A DNA stretch of 64,000 nucleotides from Odiellus spinosus. Taxonomy: Eukaryota; Arthropoda; Arachnida; Opiliones; Phalangiidae. This document shows, one piece after another, positions 1 to 12,200 of the stretch. Numbering within the stretch: position 1 is the first letter of the stretch; every line of letters begins with the position of its first letter. Both the position numbers and the translations under genes were made by a program. The stretch is taken from positions 292,970 to 356,969 of the forward strand of contig CAWUCO010000202.1 in NCBI GenBank assembly GCA_963920705.1, read 5' to 3'. The notes beneath the pieces are model-generated. The model was not told the DNA's origin and did not search any database. It saw only the letters and a program-made list of their open reading frames with translations.

Positions 1-2299
1 CAGATGCTGTCAACACTGCGGCTTATGTTCGCAATCGTTGTCCAACAAAAGCCAATAATGGGAAAACACCGTTGGAATTATGGAACAAGAAAGAATTAGA
101 CTTATCACACCTGAGGGTTTTTGGAAGTAGAGCTTGGGCGTACAACAAAAGAAGAAATAACAAGCTGTCTCCAAAAGGGCTGGCGTGCGTTTTTATAGGA
201 TATGACTCTCAAGCAAAAGCATACAGATTATGGAATCCTACAAATGATGAAGTATTCATAAGTCGAGACGTCATCTTTGAGGAAAATGTATTCCCAATGA
301 AAGAGCTACGCAAGGAGAAGGAAGACAAATTCACATCTCTGGAAGAATCAATATGGTGTGCATTGGAGATTGAACCCTTCGATATAAATCCTAGAATAGA
401 AGATGAAGAACAAAGTTCAGACAATGATACAGAAACCAACGATTAAAAGGATGACAACGATAGCTCTGAGGAGGAAAACGAAAGCGATGAGACTGTTAGC
501 AATGAACATGATGGTAGTGTCGATGACAATGAAGCAAGAAACATACCTCAAGAAGTTAGGCGCACAAAAAGTGGGCGAGAAGTAAAAACTCCAGGGTGGA
601 TGAAAGATTACACAACGGACATGAATACTGATGAATCTACTACGGACCTAAATACTGACGAACCTAAATGTAAAACAGTTACTCATGTATTTGACACTGA
701 GACTGAGAAAATCGTAGATCCACAAACAACCATAGAGGCATTACACTCTAAGGAAAAGCAATTTTGGAAAGAAGCGATGAAGGAGGAGGCTGAAAATCTG
801 TTGCGTAATGGCACATTTGACTTTGTTACAAGACCAAAATATAAGAAAATTATAAAAGGAAAATGGATTTTCAAAACAAAGCTCAATGAAGATGGGAATC
901 CTGTAAGGCATCGGGCTAGATTAGTGGCCTTGGGTAACACGCAACGGCCAGGGCTGGATTTTGACCAAACCTACGCTCCAGTGGTTCAAATGAAATCTAC
1001 GCGACTTTTATTTGGAATAGCTATAGAGAAGAATTGGCATATTCACCATTTAGACAAAACCGCGGCGTACTTAAATGCAGACATTGACGAAGAAACATAC
1101 ATGGAAGTACCCGAGTATTTTGAAGAAATACAGGAAGATTTACGAAGGAAGTATCCAAACCTACCGAAAATGAAAGAATTCAAAGAAAAAGACTACGTTT
1201 GGAAATTACACAAAAGTATTTATGGTCTTCGTCAATCAGGAAGATAGTGGAACAGACATTTGGACAAATTCCTGCAAAGTCAAGGACTCAAGCGCTCACG
1301 AGCAGACCCTTGTGTCTATTACCACCTTGGAAAGATCATAATTGTTACCACATACGTTGATGATTTAGTTTTATACGGTAGCCTGGAGGAAATCAATCGC
1401 GTGAAGATAGCTGCGAAAAAGCATTTCGAAGTTAAGGACTTGGGAGACATAAATCACATACTATCTATTCGCGTAACAAAATCAAATGATTCAATCGTAC
1501 TCAATCTACGTACGCATACGACCTTCTAAAACAAATGGGCATGGAAAATTCAAAAGGTGTGGCAACTCCATTATGCATAAATTTAAAGTATAAATCTTGC
1601 CAAGTAGGAGAAGAGCTAGACGAAGAGAAGAGTATGAAGTATAGACAAGTAATAGGAAGTTTACTATACTTAGCCACTCACACCCGACCTGACTTAGCAT
1701 TCGCTGCGACCTATATGAGTCAATTTAGTAAAGCACCATCAAAAGAACACTACTCAGGATTGATGCATATGTTACGATATTTGAATGCCACTAAACATTA
1801 CTCATTAACATTCAAGAAGACTGCAAAGAAATTAGAACTGTTTACCGACGCGGATTGGGGATCAGATCTAGAGGAACGAAGATCCTTCAGTGGTAACGTT
1901 ATCATACTAGGGGGAGCCTCAGTAAGCTGGACATGCAGAAAACAGCACTGTGTAGCTATTAGTACTGTAGAAGCGGAATTCGTTGCACTGAGCGAAGTAG
2001 CTAAAGAATGTACTTGGATGCGACACTTATTTGAGGAAATTGGTCTAGATGAATGTATCGGAGAAACAATCGAAGTTAACATCGATAATCAGGGAGCAAT
2101 AAAAGTGGCAGAGAATCCAACCACATCTGACAGATCCAAACACATAGATCTTAAAGTATTTCACGTACGAGAACTCGTAGAAAACAAACAGATCAAACTT
2201 ACATATGTCAAAACCGAAGCAAATCTAGCGGATCAGTTCACTAAAATCATTCCTAGTCCAAAGATGCATCTGCACATGAAAACGCTGGGGGCCGAATAA
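1..2299 (+). mobile_element. Ty1/Copia-type LTR retrotransposon, pol 3' half (fossil)
   Basis: This is the end of a Copia polyprotein that begins outside the window. The first ~300 bases encode the integrase C-terminal part (LRVFGSRAW, then a VFIGYD-like stretch). Reverse transcriptase follows at ~740-1480 (KGKWIFKTKLNEDG, RARLVALG, the TTYVDDLVLYG catalytic box). RNase H is at ~1830-2290 (FTDADWG, STVEAEFVALSE, the KHIDLKVFHVRE stretch). The order integrase before RT is diagnostic of Copia. No 3' LTR is recognised downstream. The copy is broken in a few places and is not functional as it stands; its age cannot be set without LTRs. Confidence 0.93.
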
Positions 2300-3251
2300 A
2301 ATTAAAAAAAATGAAACTGGATGGATGATGCTAGATGTTTTCTTATGACATATCGTGATAATTAGTTATAATTATCCAAAATCAATGAAGATTTGGCCTT
2401 ACATGACTCCCTTTCATCCTACCGTTTTGTAGAACTATCAAACCGATTGGTCCGCGAAATGTGGCATTTACATCAAAACATTTGTACGTATGATTTGAGT
2501 ACTTTTTGATTCTTTTATCTTTATTATTTTAAAAGATATTTAGGTTTAAAGTCAAAATTTAACTTTTGCGAAAAATTGAAGATTAAGTTATCGGCCTGTA
2601 ATTTCATTTCTAAATAATCTCAAATCATAGATCGAAATCACACCTTTTTTTGACATGTTAATAGAAAATTACGCTTGATTAATTTTAAATAAACTTAGGA
2701 TGAAATATACCCTTCTAATTTCTCCATCGAGTTAACCCAGAGTTCTAGTTCCGAATGAAAATCGCCAGAGGTAGACGATGTTTCCAAAACGGAGAAAATG
2801 ATTTCTCCCGCTCTTAGAAAGGGGAACTATGACCCTTTCTTTGCAATAGATAGATCCATTTGTGTGGCGTGCGTTCGGACCGTCAGGTGTTTTCTTCTTC
2901 TCGATATCCCAACGAAAAAGGGGATCCCTTGTTCAATGTTGAGCGCCATCTAGTGTTTTAAATCGGCAACTTTTGGCGGAAAAGCAGCCTTAATACCAGT
3001 TTGAGTTGGCAGCACGCGCTAAGCCATTTTCCATACATATCATTTAGTCAAAAAAGCAAAGGTATAACGGGTGGTATTGGCTTAGGCCTGCTGCAAACTT
3101 GCGGTGGATTGAAGAATCTAAATAAAAGTGCGTTTACACGGGTATCCAAGATCCCACAGTCCACTGAATTCGAATTAATAAAAACAAAGGTACTTTGACA
3201 AAATATGATAAGACTTATTTTGGGTACGAAAAAATCTCTAGTTAAAAACAG
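2300..3251. other. Stretch without a gene
   Basis: I see no gene here. It may include the Copia 3' end, but no LTR border is evident. Bases 2943-2955 (GCGCCATCTAGTG) resemble a CTCF core. Around 3131-3156 there is one copy of the phrase GCGTTTACACGGGTATCC, which recurs in tandem at 46-47 kb and 57 kb. Bases ~3162-3218 are an inverted relative of ~5693-5756. Confidence 0.5.
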
Positions 3252-3749
3252 ATTATACAAAAAAGAGGTTGCTTCGCACCCTTAAAAAACTCTTTATCTA
3301 ACTCGAATCAAACCCGTGAAGGGACAGAAATTATTTGTTAGAGAAAGAGCAATTTCATATCTTTAAAATTATAGCTAGTAGATTTAGTCTACTACTTCAA
3401 AGATTTTATTACTATTATGTATTTTACAAAAAACGGATAAAGACGACCTAGGACTAATGATAAATATATATACATTAAATGAATTCCATCTTTAGCTAAT
3501 TTTATTAGTGATACTGATAGAATTTAAAATAAACATCAATGGGAGAGGACGGTTAACTAGGTCGTCTTTATCCGTTTTTTGGAAAATATAATAAAATCTT
3601 TGAAGTAGTAGACTAAATCTACTAACTATAATTTTAAAGATATGAAATTGCTCTTTCTCTAACAAATAATTTCTGTCCCTTCACGGGTTTGATTCGAGTT
3701 AGATAAAGAGTTTTTTTAAGGGTGCGAAGCAACCTCTTTTTTGTATAAT
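3252..3749. mobile_element. MITE-like hairpin element, ~190-bp arms
   Basis: The left arm (~3252-3450) begins ATTATACAAAAAAGAGGTTG and is repeated in reverse complement at ~3562-3749. The loop of ~110 bases contains TTTAGCTAATTTTATTAGTG. There is no coding capacity. A second copy at 45229-45514 has one arm plus the loop in opposite orientation, so this is a dispersed family. No target duplication was recognised. Confidence 0.8.
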
Positions 3750-3889
3750 TTCTGTCCTTTTTTCTCCAAAAATATACACCTTTTCCACATTTCACTATTT
3801 TGCTTTATAGGTTTATTGAACCTTAATTCTTACTAATGCTGAATAAAAATTAAAGCGTTTAATTGAGGCTTCAATCTATTCGTAATTTA

Positions 3890-4335
3890 GACCCTGGTAC
3901 AAATCTCGAAAGACAGAGATTAACTAACCTAGCCTTACCTAAGTTGTAAAACAGGGATGGGCTAGTTCAATTGATTAACTAACCTAAACTAATCTTACCT
4001 AAAATACTACAAGAGGAACGGGTTAGCCCGAGTTATAGGGATTACCTAGTTGCAGGGATGGGCTATTTCCAGGGTTTAATTAACCTAATTTAACCTTAAA
4101 GATTACTTGATGGAATGGGTAACCCGAGGGATTAACTAGTTGGAGCGATGGGCTAATTCGAGGAATTAACTAACCTAACCTAGCCTTACCTAAAATATTA
4201 CAAATAGCCCGAGCTAAGGATTAACTAGTTGGAGGGATTACCAGATGGACGGGGGAGGTCGAGGGATTAACTAACCTAGCCTTACCTAAAATATTACAAG
4301 AGGGACGGGCTAGACCGAGCTAGAGATTAAATTTA
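3890..4335. repeat. Degenerate tandem repeat, ~80-bp unit
   Basis: Successive units share CTAACCTAGCCTTACC, TAAAATATTACAAGAGGGACGGG and GGATTAACTAGTTGGAGGGAT. About five diverged copies are visible. The same unit and the sequence after it (to ~4500) recur at ~48740-49090, so the array is part of a dispersed element and not a local satellite. Confidence 0.7.
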
Positions 4336-4512
4336 TAATATTGAATCGCATCGACAAAAAATTAGCATGGAAAGCGAAACAATTCTTTAAAGCAAGAGAA
4401 CATAATTATGGAGACCAGAAGTATGTGGCCGTTTACTTTACTCGCCGACATCAATTTTCGTTTCGTATATCCTATTTAACATTCTAAATCTTTATTTTTT
4501 ATTATAATTAAG

Positions 4513-4614
4513 TTAGACGTGCTTTAGATACAGACTTCAATAATTGGCCAACTACTTAATAGCTACGTTATTACGTAGTTGTAATGACGAAGCTATTGGA
4601 TCTAAAGCACATCC
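4513..4614. repeat. Short imperfect hairpin
   Basis: GACGTGCTTTAGAT near the left end is answered by ATCTAAAGCACATC at the right end, with partial pairing further in (TAGCTACGTTATTACGTAGTTG forms the tip region in shorter pieces). It is probably a small MITE; the related copy at ~49.05 kb lacks it. Confidence 0.5.
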
Positions 4615-4718
4615 TAGTCGCAAAACTCAAGTATTTTAAAAAATAAAGTAGAGATTGAGAACGTTAAACTATAAATTTCATGTGTAATCGAGCACTTGGC
4701 AGGAAATGAAGTCCAACT

Positions 4719-6553
4719 CAAGTGATATTTAATCCCTAGAACTCTCATTGTGAAATGTTCTTACAGTGACTTTATATATAAAATTGGCCACATTTCTAGA
4801 TAATGCGATTTACATTCAATCGCCTCGGTTTATTCGAGTACTCTACCCAAAAGATCGTGAGAAATAGGTCTCTTATCACCGAAATATAGGTGAGAAACGA
4901 TTGCCTAAACAATCGAAGACGTCACCAATGCACAAACGAGAGGACTCGCCACAATTTTAAACCGCATTGGTACAGTGCATCTGTGAGTACTGAATCTGCA
5001 AATCTCGTTTATATAGGCCGAGAAGAGATATATTATTAAAGTTAAAAAATCAAATGATAAGAAAATCATGCCAACTTTTTAATTACGGTGAATTAGGGTG
5101 AATATAATGGGATACTCATGATATGACATAATAGTCAAAATTAGACGGCTGAAGAGGGCTACCCTAGTAAAAGAACCCAATAAATGCAATTTTCCGTTAA
5201 CGATAAAAAATGCCATTAAAAAAACTTATCAACTGTTTAATAAAATCAATTTTTGTTTATCAATTTAAAGCCAATTAATAAAGCTCGTCTAGTTATATGT
5301 TTTACCCTTTTCGTCACCTATACAGGCATGTGTCTCTCTATTAACTCGAATTCGATGGATATTCATTATCATTCTACTGTTTAAGAAATAAAATTTTGTT
5401 TACCATTTTGAAGCAATTAATAAAGCTCGGCTAAGCTTATGATTTCACCCTTTTGTAACCCATTCAGGCACCTTCCTTTCTATTAACTCGAATTCGATGG
5501 ATATACCTTATCATTCTACTGTTTAAGAAATAAAATTTTTGTTTATCATTTTGAAGCAATTAGTAAAGCTCGGCTAAGCTTAAGATTTCACCCTTTTGTA
5601 ACCCATTCAGGCACCTTACTTTCTATTACTTCATATACTTAATCAACATTTCATTATTGAAATCTGTGTTTAAGATACTCTTGTACCTGATCGAAGTCTT
5701 ATCAAATTTTTTCAAAAGTACCTTTGTCTGTATTAATTCGAATTCAGTGGACGGTGGGAAGAGGGAAACGACGACGACGATTTCAGTTATCCGGCGCCGC
5801 GGGTCCATTGGAAAAGACATTACGTTTTCTGATGAAATTCGAGTTTAGATAAAGGGATAAACACGAACGTGTTTATCCTAATTTCAATAATGAAATATTG
5901 ATAAAGTATATGAAGTTATACATAGTAAGGTGCCTGAATGGGTTACGAAAAGATTAAAACATAAACCTAGCCGAGCTTTATTAAGTAGTTCTAAATTGAT
6001 GAACAAAAATTTAATTAATTAAACAGTAGGTAAGCTATTTTTAATGGCATTTTTATCGATAACTGAAAATTACATTCACTGGCTTCTTCTACTCGGGTAT
6101 CCCTCTTCAGCCCTTTAATTCTGCCATGTTATATCATGTTTATCCCATTAAATTCACCTTGATTCACCGTAATTAAAAATAGGCAAGATGTTCTTATCAT
6201 TTGATTTTTTAACTTTAATAATATATCTCTTCTCGGCCTATATAAACGAGATTTACAGATTCGGTACTCATAGATGCACCGCACCAATGGCTTGTTTACG
6301 TTAGCGTTTAGAATTGTGGTGAGCCCTCTCGCTTGCGCGATGGTGTCGTCTTCGATTGTATCGGCAATCGTTTCTCACATATATTTCGGTGATAAGAGGC
6401 CTCTTAATTTCTCACGATCTTTCGGGTAGAGTACTCGAATAAACCGAAGCGATTGAATTTAAATCGCATTACTTAGAAATGTGGCTAATTTAATCTATTA
6501 TGTCTCTGTAAGAACATTACACAATGAAAGGGCTAGTGATTAAATATCACTTG
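4719..6553. mobile_element. Long foldback/palindromic element (~1.8 kb)
   Basis: The left arm, from 4719 (CAAGTGATATTTAATC) to about 5290, is matched in reverse complement by ~5975-6553 over more than 550 bases. Shared marks are TTCTTACAG, TCGAGTACTCTACCC, AAACGATTGCC and TAAAAAATCAAATGATAAGA. The centre holds three direct copies of a ~140-bp unit (~5290-5640: AAGCTCGGCTAAGCTTA, CATTCAGGCACCTT) with one inverted copy at ~5885-5990. There is no coding region. Non-autonomous foldback DNA transposon is the best reading. Confidence 0.75.
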
Positions 6554-7092
6554 TGTGTTAAATAACAGATTGAGTGTTCAGCACTTTTTTTGAATAAAAA
6601 AATGCGCATCTGATGTTGGAGAAAATAAATCTAAAAAATGGCGTCAGTTATCTATACTATAAAGCCGGCAAACATGTCCCTAAAAAAGTCATTTCAAAAG
6701 CAGGCGTCTCCAGTGAAGTTCGTTAGAGAGCAGAGCAGAAGTAGTAAGAGAGCTATAAAGATTTAAGTCATGTTTTTATTGGATTAGAGATGTTGGCATT
6801 ATAGAGATAGTTATTAAGGTAATTGACTGCTATTACCTTTGGACTTCGATTTGTTTGTGTATGTTACTATCGTTCAGATAAATTGTAGTTAAATATAAGT
6901 TGGAGGTTTAGGAGTACTGAATAGCAGTTAAACTTCGTGAAGACCTTGTCAATAGATCAACCATCGCAGAATGTAATCACCATTTGAAGTCAACAGAGCA
7001 ACTTCACTGGTGCCATTTCCATTTAACAGCAGGAAGAGGCGGCTTGGCCACAAGAATTGGGGCATAAAGCAGTGTTTTGAGACTCGACATGT
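6554..7092. other. Stretch without a gene
   Basis: This is moderately AT-rich, with only a 66-codon minus-strand open stretch that has no recognisable motif. No feature is supported. Confidence 0.5.
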
Positions 7093-7783
7093 TAGATGCC
7101 TACCATAGATATATGAATAATAAGCTAGATCCACTACCCTCACGGCCAAATCGGGGGGAGGGGGAAACGTCGGGAGCCGAAGGCTGCCATTTGAGGGACA
7201 TTATGTATTTCGCGCCATCAAGTAAACACTTTAAAAGGGCAAAACCGCGGGAAATTTGAAGTGATGAATTCTCGTTTATGAAAGCGCGGGAAACCTAAAG
7301 ATGCTAATAAGCCATTTGAGTAAAAGCAAAAGCGCGGGGAATTACAAAATGATTAAGCAACTTTTTGAGGTTTGAGAGCTTGGGTAGAGGCGAAATAATA
7401 GAAGACTAAAATGGTTAAAAGTTGTGCTTTTTTGCATTGTAAACGCAATAAGAGAGTCGGGAAAGAACAAAAGTGTTCATTTCATAGGTATAATATAACA
7501 TTTTAATATAATCATTATGTACAATAACCGAGGTGCATTTTTATTATTAAGATTTACTCTGGGCAATAGTGAGTTGCTATGAAAATGGATAGCTGTGAAA
7601 GATCGAGACATGTGGAATCCATCTTCATATCATTCAGTGTGTAGTGAACATTTCCAGGAGGAAGAAATTTATGTTCAAAACGGAAAACACTATCTTGTCC
7701 CTCAAATGTCAGCCACCTGGGTCTGACGTACCCCCCATAGGGCAGTGGGTCTAGCTTATTTTTCATATGTCTATGATGCCTAC
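7093..7783. repeat. Inverted repeat enclosing a THAP exon
   Basis: Bases 7093-7200 and 7696-7783 are diverged reverse complements (AATAAGCTAGATCCACTACCC against GGGCAGTGGGTCTAGCTTATT; inner ends CATTTGAGGGACA and TGTCCCTCAAATG). The right arm overlaps the last codons of the THAP exon, so part of that exon is present again, inverted, upstream. Confidence 0.7.
7411..7724 (+). pseudogene. THAP zinc-finger domain, two exons, degraded
   Basis: Starting from ATG 7411 the protein begins MVKSCAFLHCKRNKRVGKEQ, giving the C-x4-C of a THAP domain. The frame reaches a stop at ~7504, but an AG/GTATAA donor near 7487 would leave it. After ~90 AT-rich bases the second half resumes: KWIAVKDRDMW, then HSVCSEHFQEEE, supplying the C-x2-H-F pair, and a tail ending SATWV at ~7724. 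THAP domains bind DNA and occur in host regulators and in P-element and other transposases. A TGA directly precedes the KWIAV codons, where tryptophan would be usual, so the exon is probably dead. No transposase core is seen close by. Confidence 0.65.
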
Positions 7784-7879
7784 AGTCACATATAAAAATA
7801 ACTATTCAAGTGTAAATACTAACGGTATGGAATTTAGTCTTTATTTTTTATTCAGGGTTTTTAAAATATTTTTTTATTT

Positions 7880-8093
7880 TAGGAGTGCAGAAGATGGTCT
7901 TGTCCACCTGCCAGCCGTTTTTGACAAGCTATATCCTTGGATTTTTCCAATGACTGAAATCATTCACACGTATGATGAAAACATCAGCAATGGTCCTCAA
8001 TTAGAACGTCAGAACAAGAAATTCAGACGAAATCAATACCGGAAGTATTGCCAATCATCTACCGAGGGAAGGCTAATGGAACTTGCAGTCTAG
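7880..8093 (+). other. Possible exon, unrecognised
   Basis: A run of T bases ends in TTTTAG at ~7883, a plausible acceptor. It is followed by ~70 open codons (VHLPAVFDKLYPWIF, then a basic segment NKKFRRNQYRKY) and a stop at 8093. It lies 160 bases after the THAP exon on the same strand and could be a further exon of that gene. No domain is recognised and the stretch could be chance. Confidence 0.25.
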
Positions 8094-9017
8094 AATATCT
8101 TGGGTTTGTCCAAGAGTAACTTGGAGAATCTCCGTCGTTTTATTTTCGTCTCTTCCGGACCGAAGCCACCCCAGAGTGAATCATTCGTTTTTATCAAATC
8201 ATTTAATTAGCAAAAGATAATTGCGCAGTACAGCCTAATGATACCGGTGGATTTATTTATATTTCTATAATTTGTATTCCACTTATTTATATTTAAAATA
8301 AACATTTCATTTTATGTGTCTCTACTCATCCTACGACCTGACATAAAATAAGGTCATGGGAAATTTGAGTACTCTGAGTATATGGAGAAAATTGTTATAC
8401 ACTGTAACATAGAGGCGAAATAAAATACTGGCAATCAAAAGCACCATGATCCATACTCATCCTAATTCTTTACATACTCCATCTTTTATTTAAAGTAGGG
8501 TTAGGTTAGGTTAACGTTGTCGGGGAGGTAATATTTTGGTTTCCCAACTTGTATTCTTTGTGTAGGGGGAAAGCTAGAATACGCAATCTTTTCTTTGATT
8601 TAATATCTGTCACTTCAGCCATCCAAAATTATAACGTGTCCTTCTGGGTCTTTGTTCACAAAGACATTTTTGAAATAATATCTGTCACTTCAATCTTTCA
8701 ATTTATTGTAAACTCCTTTATTATTAGACTTGCCCTTTAAAAGTGCTCAGTTAAACATTTAATTTAAAATTCTGGACTAATTATTCGTTTATGAATACCA
8801 ATATTCAAAATAACACACTAAACCCATTGAAAGGATGAAGCGTAGCCAAATATTTAATTTCAAATAACCCTTGGCTTGATTTGTGTTGCTAGAGGCTATA
8901 ATCGGTCTAGATTTCCTTAAAACATCTAAACCAACTGGAGGGGTGAAGAGTAGCTGCATTATTAACAATTTTCATCTAAGCCTTATCAATCAAAGAATTC
9001 TTTTAACTTATAGGATT
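8094..9017. other. Stretch without a gene, one dispersed repeat
   Basis: Bases ~8497-8560 (GGTTAGGTTAACGTTGTCGG, then GGAGGTAATATTTTGGTTTC) match ~23605-23675. Nothing else is recognised. Confidence 0.5.
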
Positions 9018-9248
9018 TGATTACTCGAATATCATTCTTACAGTCATTTAGCACTGCGCGTTTAATAGTTATAAAAAGGTTTTCTCCTCCGTTCTTAAAA
9101 TTCAACTCCCCTTTTTACAGGCTCAAGCTCTTACTTTTATACTGACATTAACAAATAAGAGATATCTAAAACAAACATTACTAAAAAATGTCAGCTCGTC
9201 TATTTTAGGTTAATTTTTTATTTATTATTTATGTTCGAAGTTACGACA
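9018..9248 (-). repeat. BEL 3' LTR
   Basis: On the plus strand it runs TGATTACTCG to AAGTTACGACA; on the element strand it starts TGTCG and ends in TCA. It is uninterrupted, so it shows the pre-insertion form of the site occupied by the MITE in the partner LTR. Confidence 0.85.
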
Positions 9249-12200
9249 TTCTCCCCACTATGAACAGTATGTTCATCCCTCGGTGACTTCGAATCGGTGC
9301 AACATTTCAATTGCTCTGCGTACGATGGTTCCTCCTGGTAACTTGACAGCAACTGCTCGAATTCGCCCATCTCGTCCAGGAAAGGTTTCTTGAATTCGGC
9401 CCATACGCCAGGTTTGACGAGGAAGTTTTGGCTCAGCTAGTAAAACTATGTCATCCTTCCTAAATTCATAGACGTTGTGAACGGGCTTGCTAGCATGTGC
9501 CATTTTTAAGTCCAATAAGTATGTTTTGTTCCATCAAGTCCAAAATTGGTCTAGGATCATCTGCCGGCATCGTAGCCGTTTAGTCAGCTGGTTTTGGTTG
9601 ACTGTTGGTGGCAGGTCGGAATAGTCCCGAGTACGGAGACTGGTAAGGCGCTTGCTAATGAGAAAGAGAGCGGGAGATAATGGAGAGGGCTCGCCTAAAT
9701 CAGAGAAAGTGTACGTTAGAGGTCTTGAGTTTTGCACAGCTTCAATCTCCGTCAGACTAGTGGTAAGTTCTTCGTAGCTCAAACTGCTTCTCCCCAACGT
9801 CTTCTTTAAGCAGTCTTTAACGGACCGTACCAACCTCTCCCAAAATCCTCCCCACCACGCCGATCGTTCTACTATGTATTTCCATAGAATATTTCGTGTA
9901 CTTAGTAAATCTTGGAACTCGTTTCTCGCAATGCCATCTTATAGAATTTTTAATTCCTTTTCAGCCCTCTTGAAGGTTTTGCCATTGTCCGAGTATATTG
10001 TAGGGACCATTCCTCTTCTTGCGATAAATCGGCGAAAAGACATAATAAAATTTTCGGTAGTCAAATCGGTTACCACCTCCAGATGTACGGCACGTGTTAC
10101 TCCGCACGTGTACAGCGCTATATACAACTTTGGATTATCTTCGCCTTCACGTATGAATAAAGGGCCAGCAAAATCAACTCCTGTTGTGGCAAATGGCGGT
10201 GTCTACTATTCGGTCGATTGGTAATGGAGCTACTATTTGAACACCAGGTGTTGTTTTAAATCTTCTACATTTTCCTCATTTATTGATGACTCTTTTGGCC
10301 AACTGACGTCCTTTCGGTATCCAAAATTCTTCTCGTAGCTGAACCAAGGTGTTTTCAAGTCCGCAATGCTTTACTTTTTGATGCGCATCTCTAGTGATTA
10401 TTTCCGAAAGCCAATGTTCAGCTGGCAGTATACAGGGATGCTTGAGTTCGTAGGTAATATTTGCGAACTGCAGGCGGCCTCCTAGACGTATGACTTTGTT
10501 TTCCAGAACGGTTGAAATTGAATTATTTTTGGTGTCTTGGCTAATGGCTTATTCTCTTGAAGTCGCTGATAGTCTTCGGGATACGCTTGTCGTTGAATTT
10601 GTTGTACCCAGTAGTATTTAGCGTCTTGTATCTCTGATGTGGTTAATGGACCTTTTTGGCGTTCGACTTCGATAGTTTTTAGGTTGAGAACGAAGCGTTT
10701 AATCCATGCCGTTACTCTACAGATCAGATTTATTTGGCTGTATCTCTCCATGTCAAAGAGGGGTTCTTCGGTGTTCGTATTAATTAGCGCGACGATAGCT
10801 CTTTTCTCGCTGGTAACAAATTCTTCGTTTGGACATCTGTCTGTTTTAGAATGGCTTGGCCATAATTCTTTTCCTTGCGAAAGCCATGGTGGTCCCTTCC
10901 ATCATAGAGTACTTGTTACTAGGTTGTCGATTGCGCAACCTCTCGATGCGATGTCCACGGGATTATCTTTTCCAGATACGTGAGACCATTGGCTAGGATC
11001 GGTTAATTGTTGTATTTCTGACGTTCTATTGGCAATGAATGGTTTCCATTGTTTCGAGACTCCTTGTATCCAGTGCAGCGTAATTTCGGAATCAGTCCAA
11101 CATTTATAGCTCGCAATTGTGCCCTCGAAAACCTCCATCGTATGTTTTAGAAGTCTCGCTCCAATAAAGGCTGCCATGAGTTCGAGTCTTGGAACGGTAA
11201 GCGACTTAATTGGTGCGACTCTGGTTTTTTTGAGGAAATTAATGACACGCCAATTTGTCCATCTTCTGCTTCGTAGCGGATATATACCACAGCTCCATAG
11301 GCAACTTCACTTGCGTCAGAAAACATATGGAATTCTTGAGTGAAAACTTTGGTGCGAGATTCAGCATAATACCATCTTGGTATTCTTATATTTTCGACCA
11401 GCTTAAGCTAACGAATCCAGATGTCCCTTAATTCTTGCACGTCCATCGGTAATTTCTCGCCCAATCCTATGCCTTTGATCCACAATTTTTGAAAGAGGCA
11501 TTTTACTCTTATTAGGAAAGGTGACAACAGTCCAATCGGGTCGAATACTCTTGCCGCTGCTTTTAGGACACCTCTTTTAGTGTCTTGTTTGTCTCTTAAG
11601 AAATTGATGAGAGCTGAAATGTCGAACGTAATGATATCTTCTTCGGGATTCCAAGATATACCGAGGACTTTCAGTAAGTTCGTTGGCGATGATTGACTCA
11701 GCAACATCGTGGGAGCTTGATCTTGACAATTCGTAACCCATTTCCGAAGATTCATTCCAGCTTGAATGAATATCTCTTTTGATTCTTGATAGATATTCTT
11801 TGCATCTTCGATAGTCTCTGCTCCTGTGACCAAGTCATCGACGTATAAACGTTTATTCAACATTGCGCTCAGTTCTGGTTTATGATCCTTGTATTTCTTG
11901 AATTGGATCTTTCTGCAACTTCTTAATCAGATTATTTAAACGATTCAAAGACAAGGCGAAGTTGTTTCCGATTTTATCCTTGTTGTCCTTCCATGGTAAG
12001 CTAGTTTTAGATCTTCCGTTCTCGAAATCCAGACCTTTCTCGTGATTTAGTAAAACTTCGTCTTCGATTTTAGATTGTGTTATATCTTCGGTTATTCCTA
12101 GAGATTCGATCTCCCAAAAGGATTTTAAACAGTAAGCTCCGTTTCCTGTACGCCCACCGTCATGACTTGAATGCAATTAACTGACATCGACGGGTTTTGA

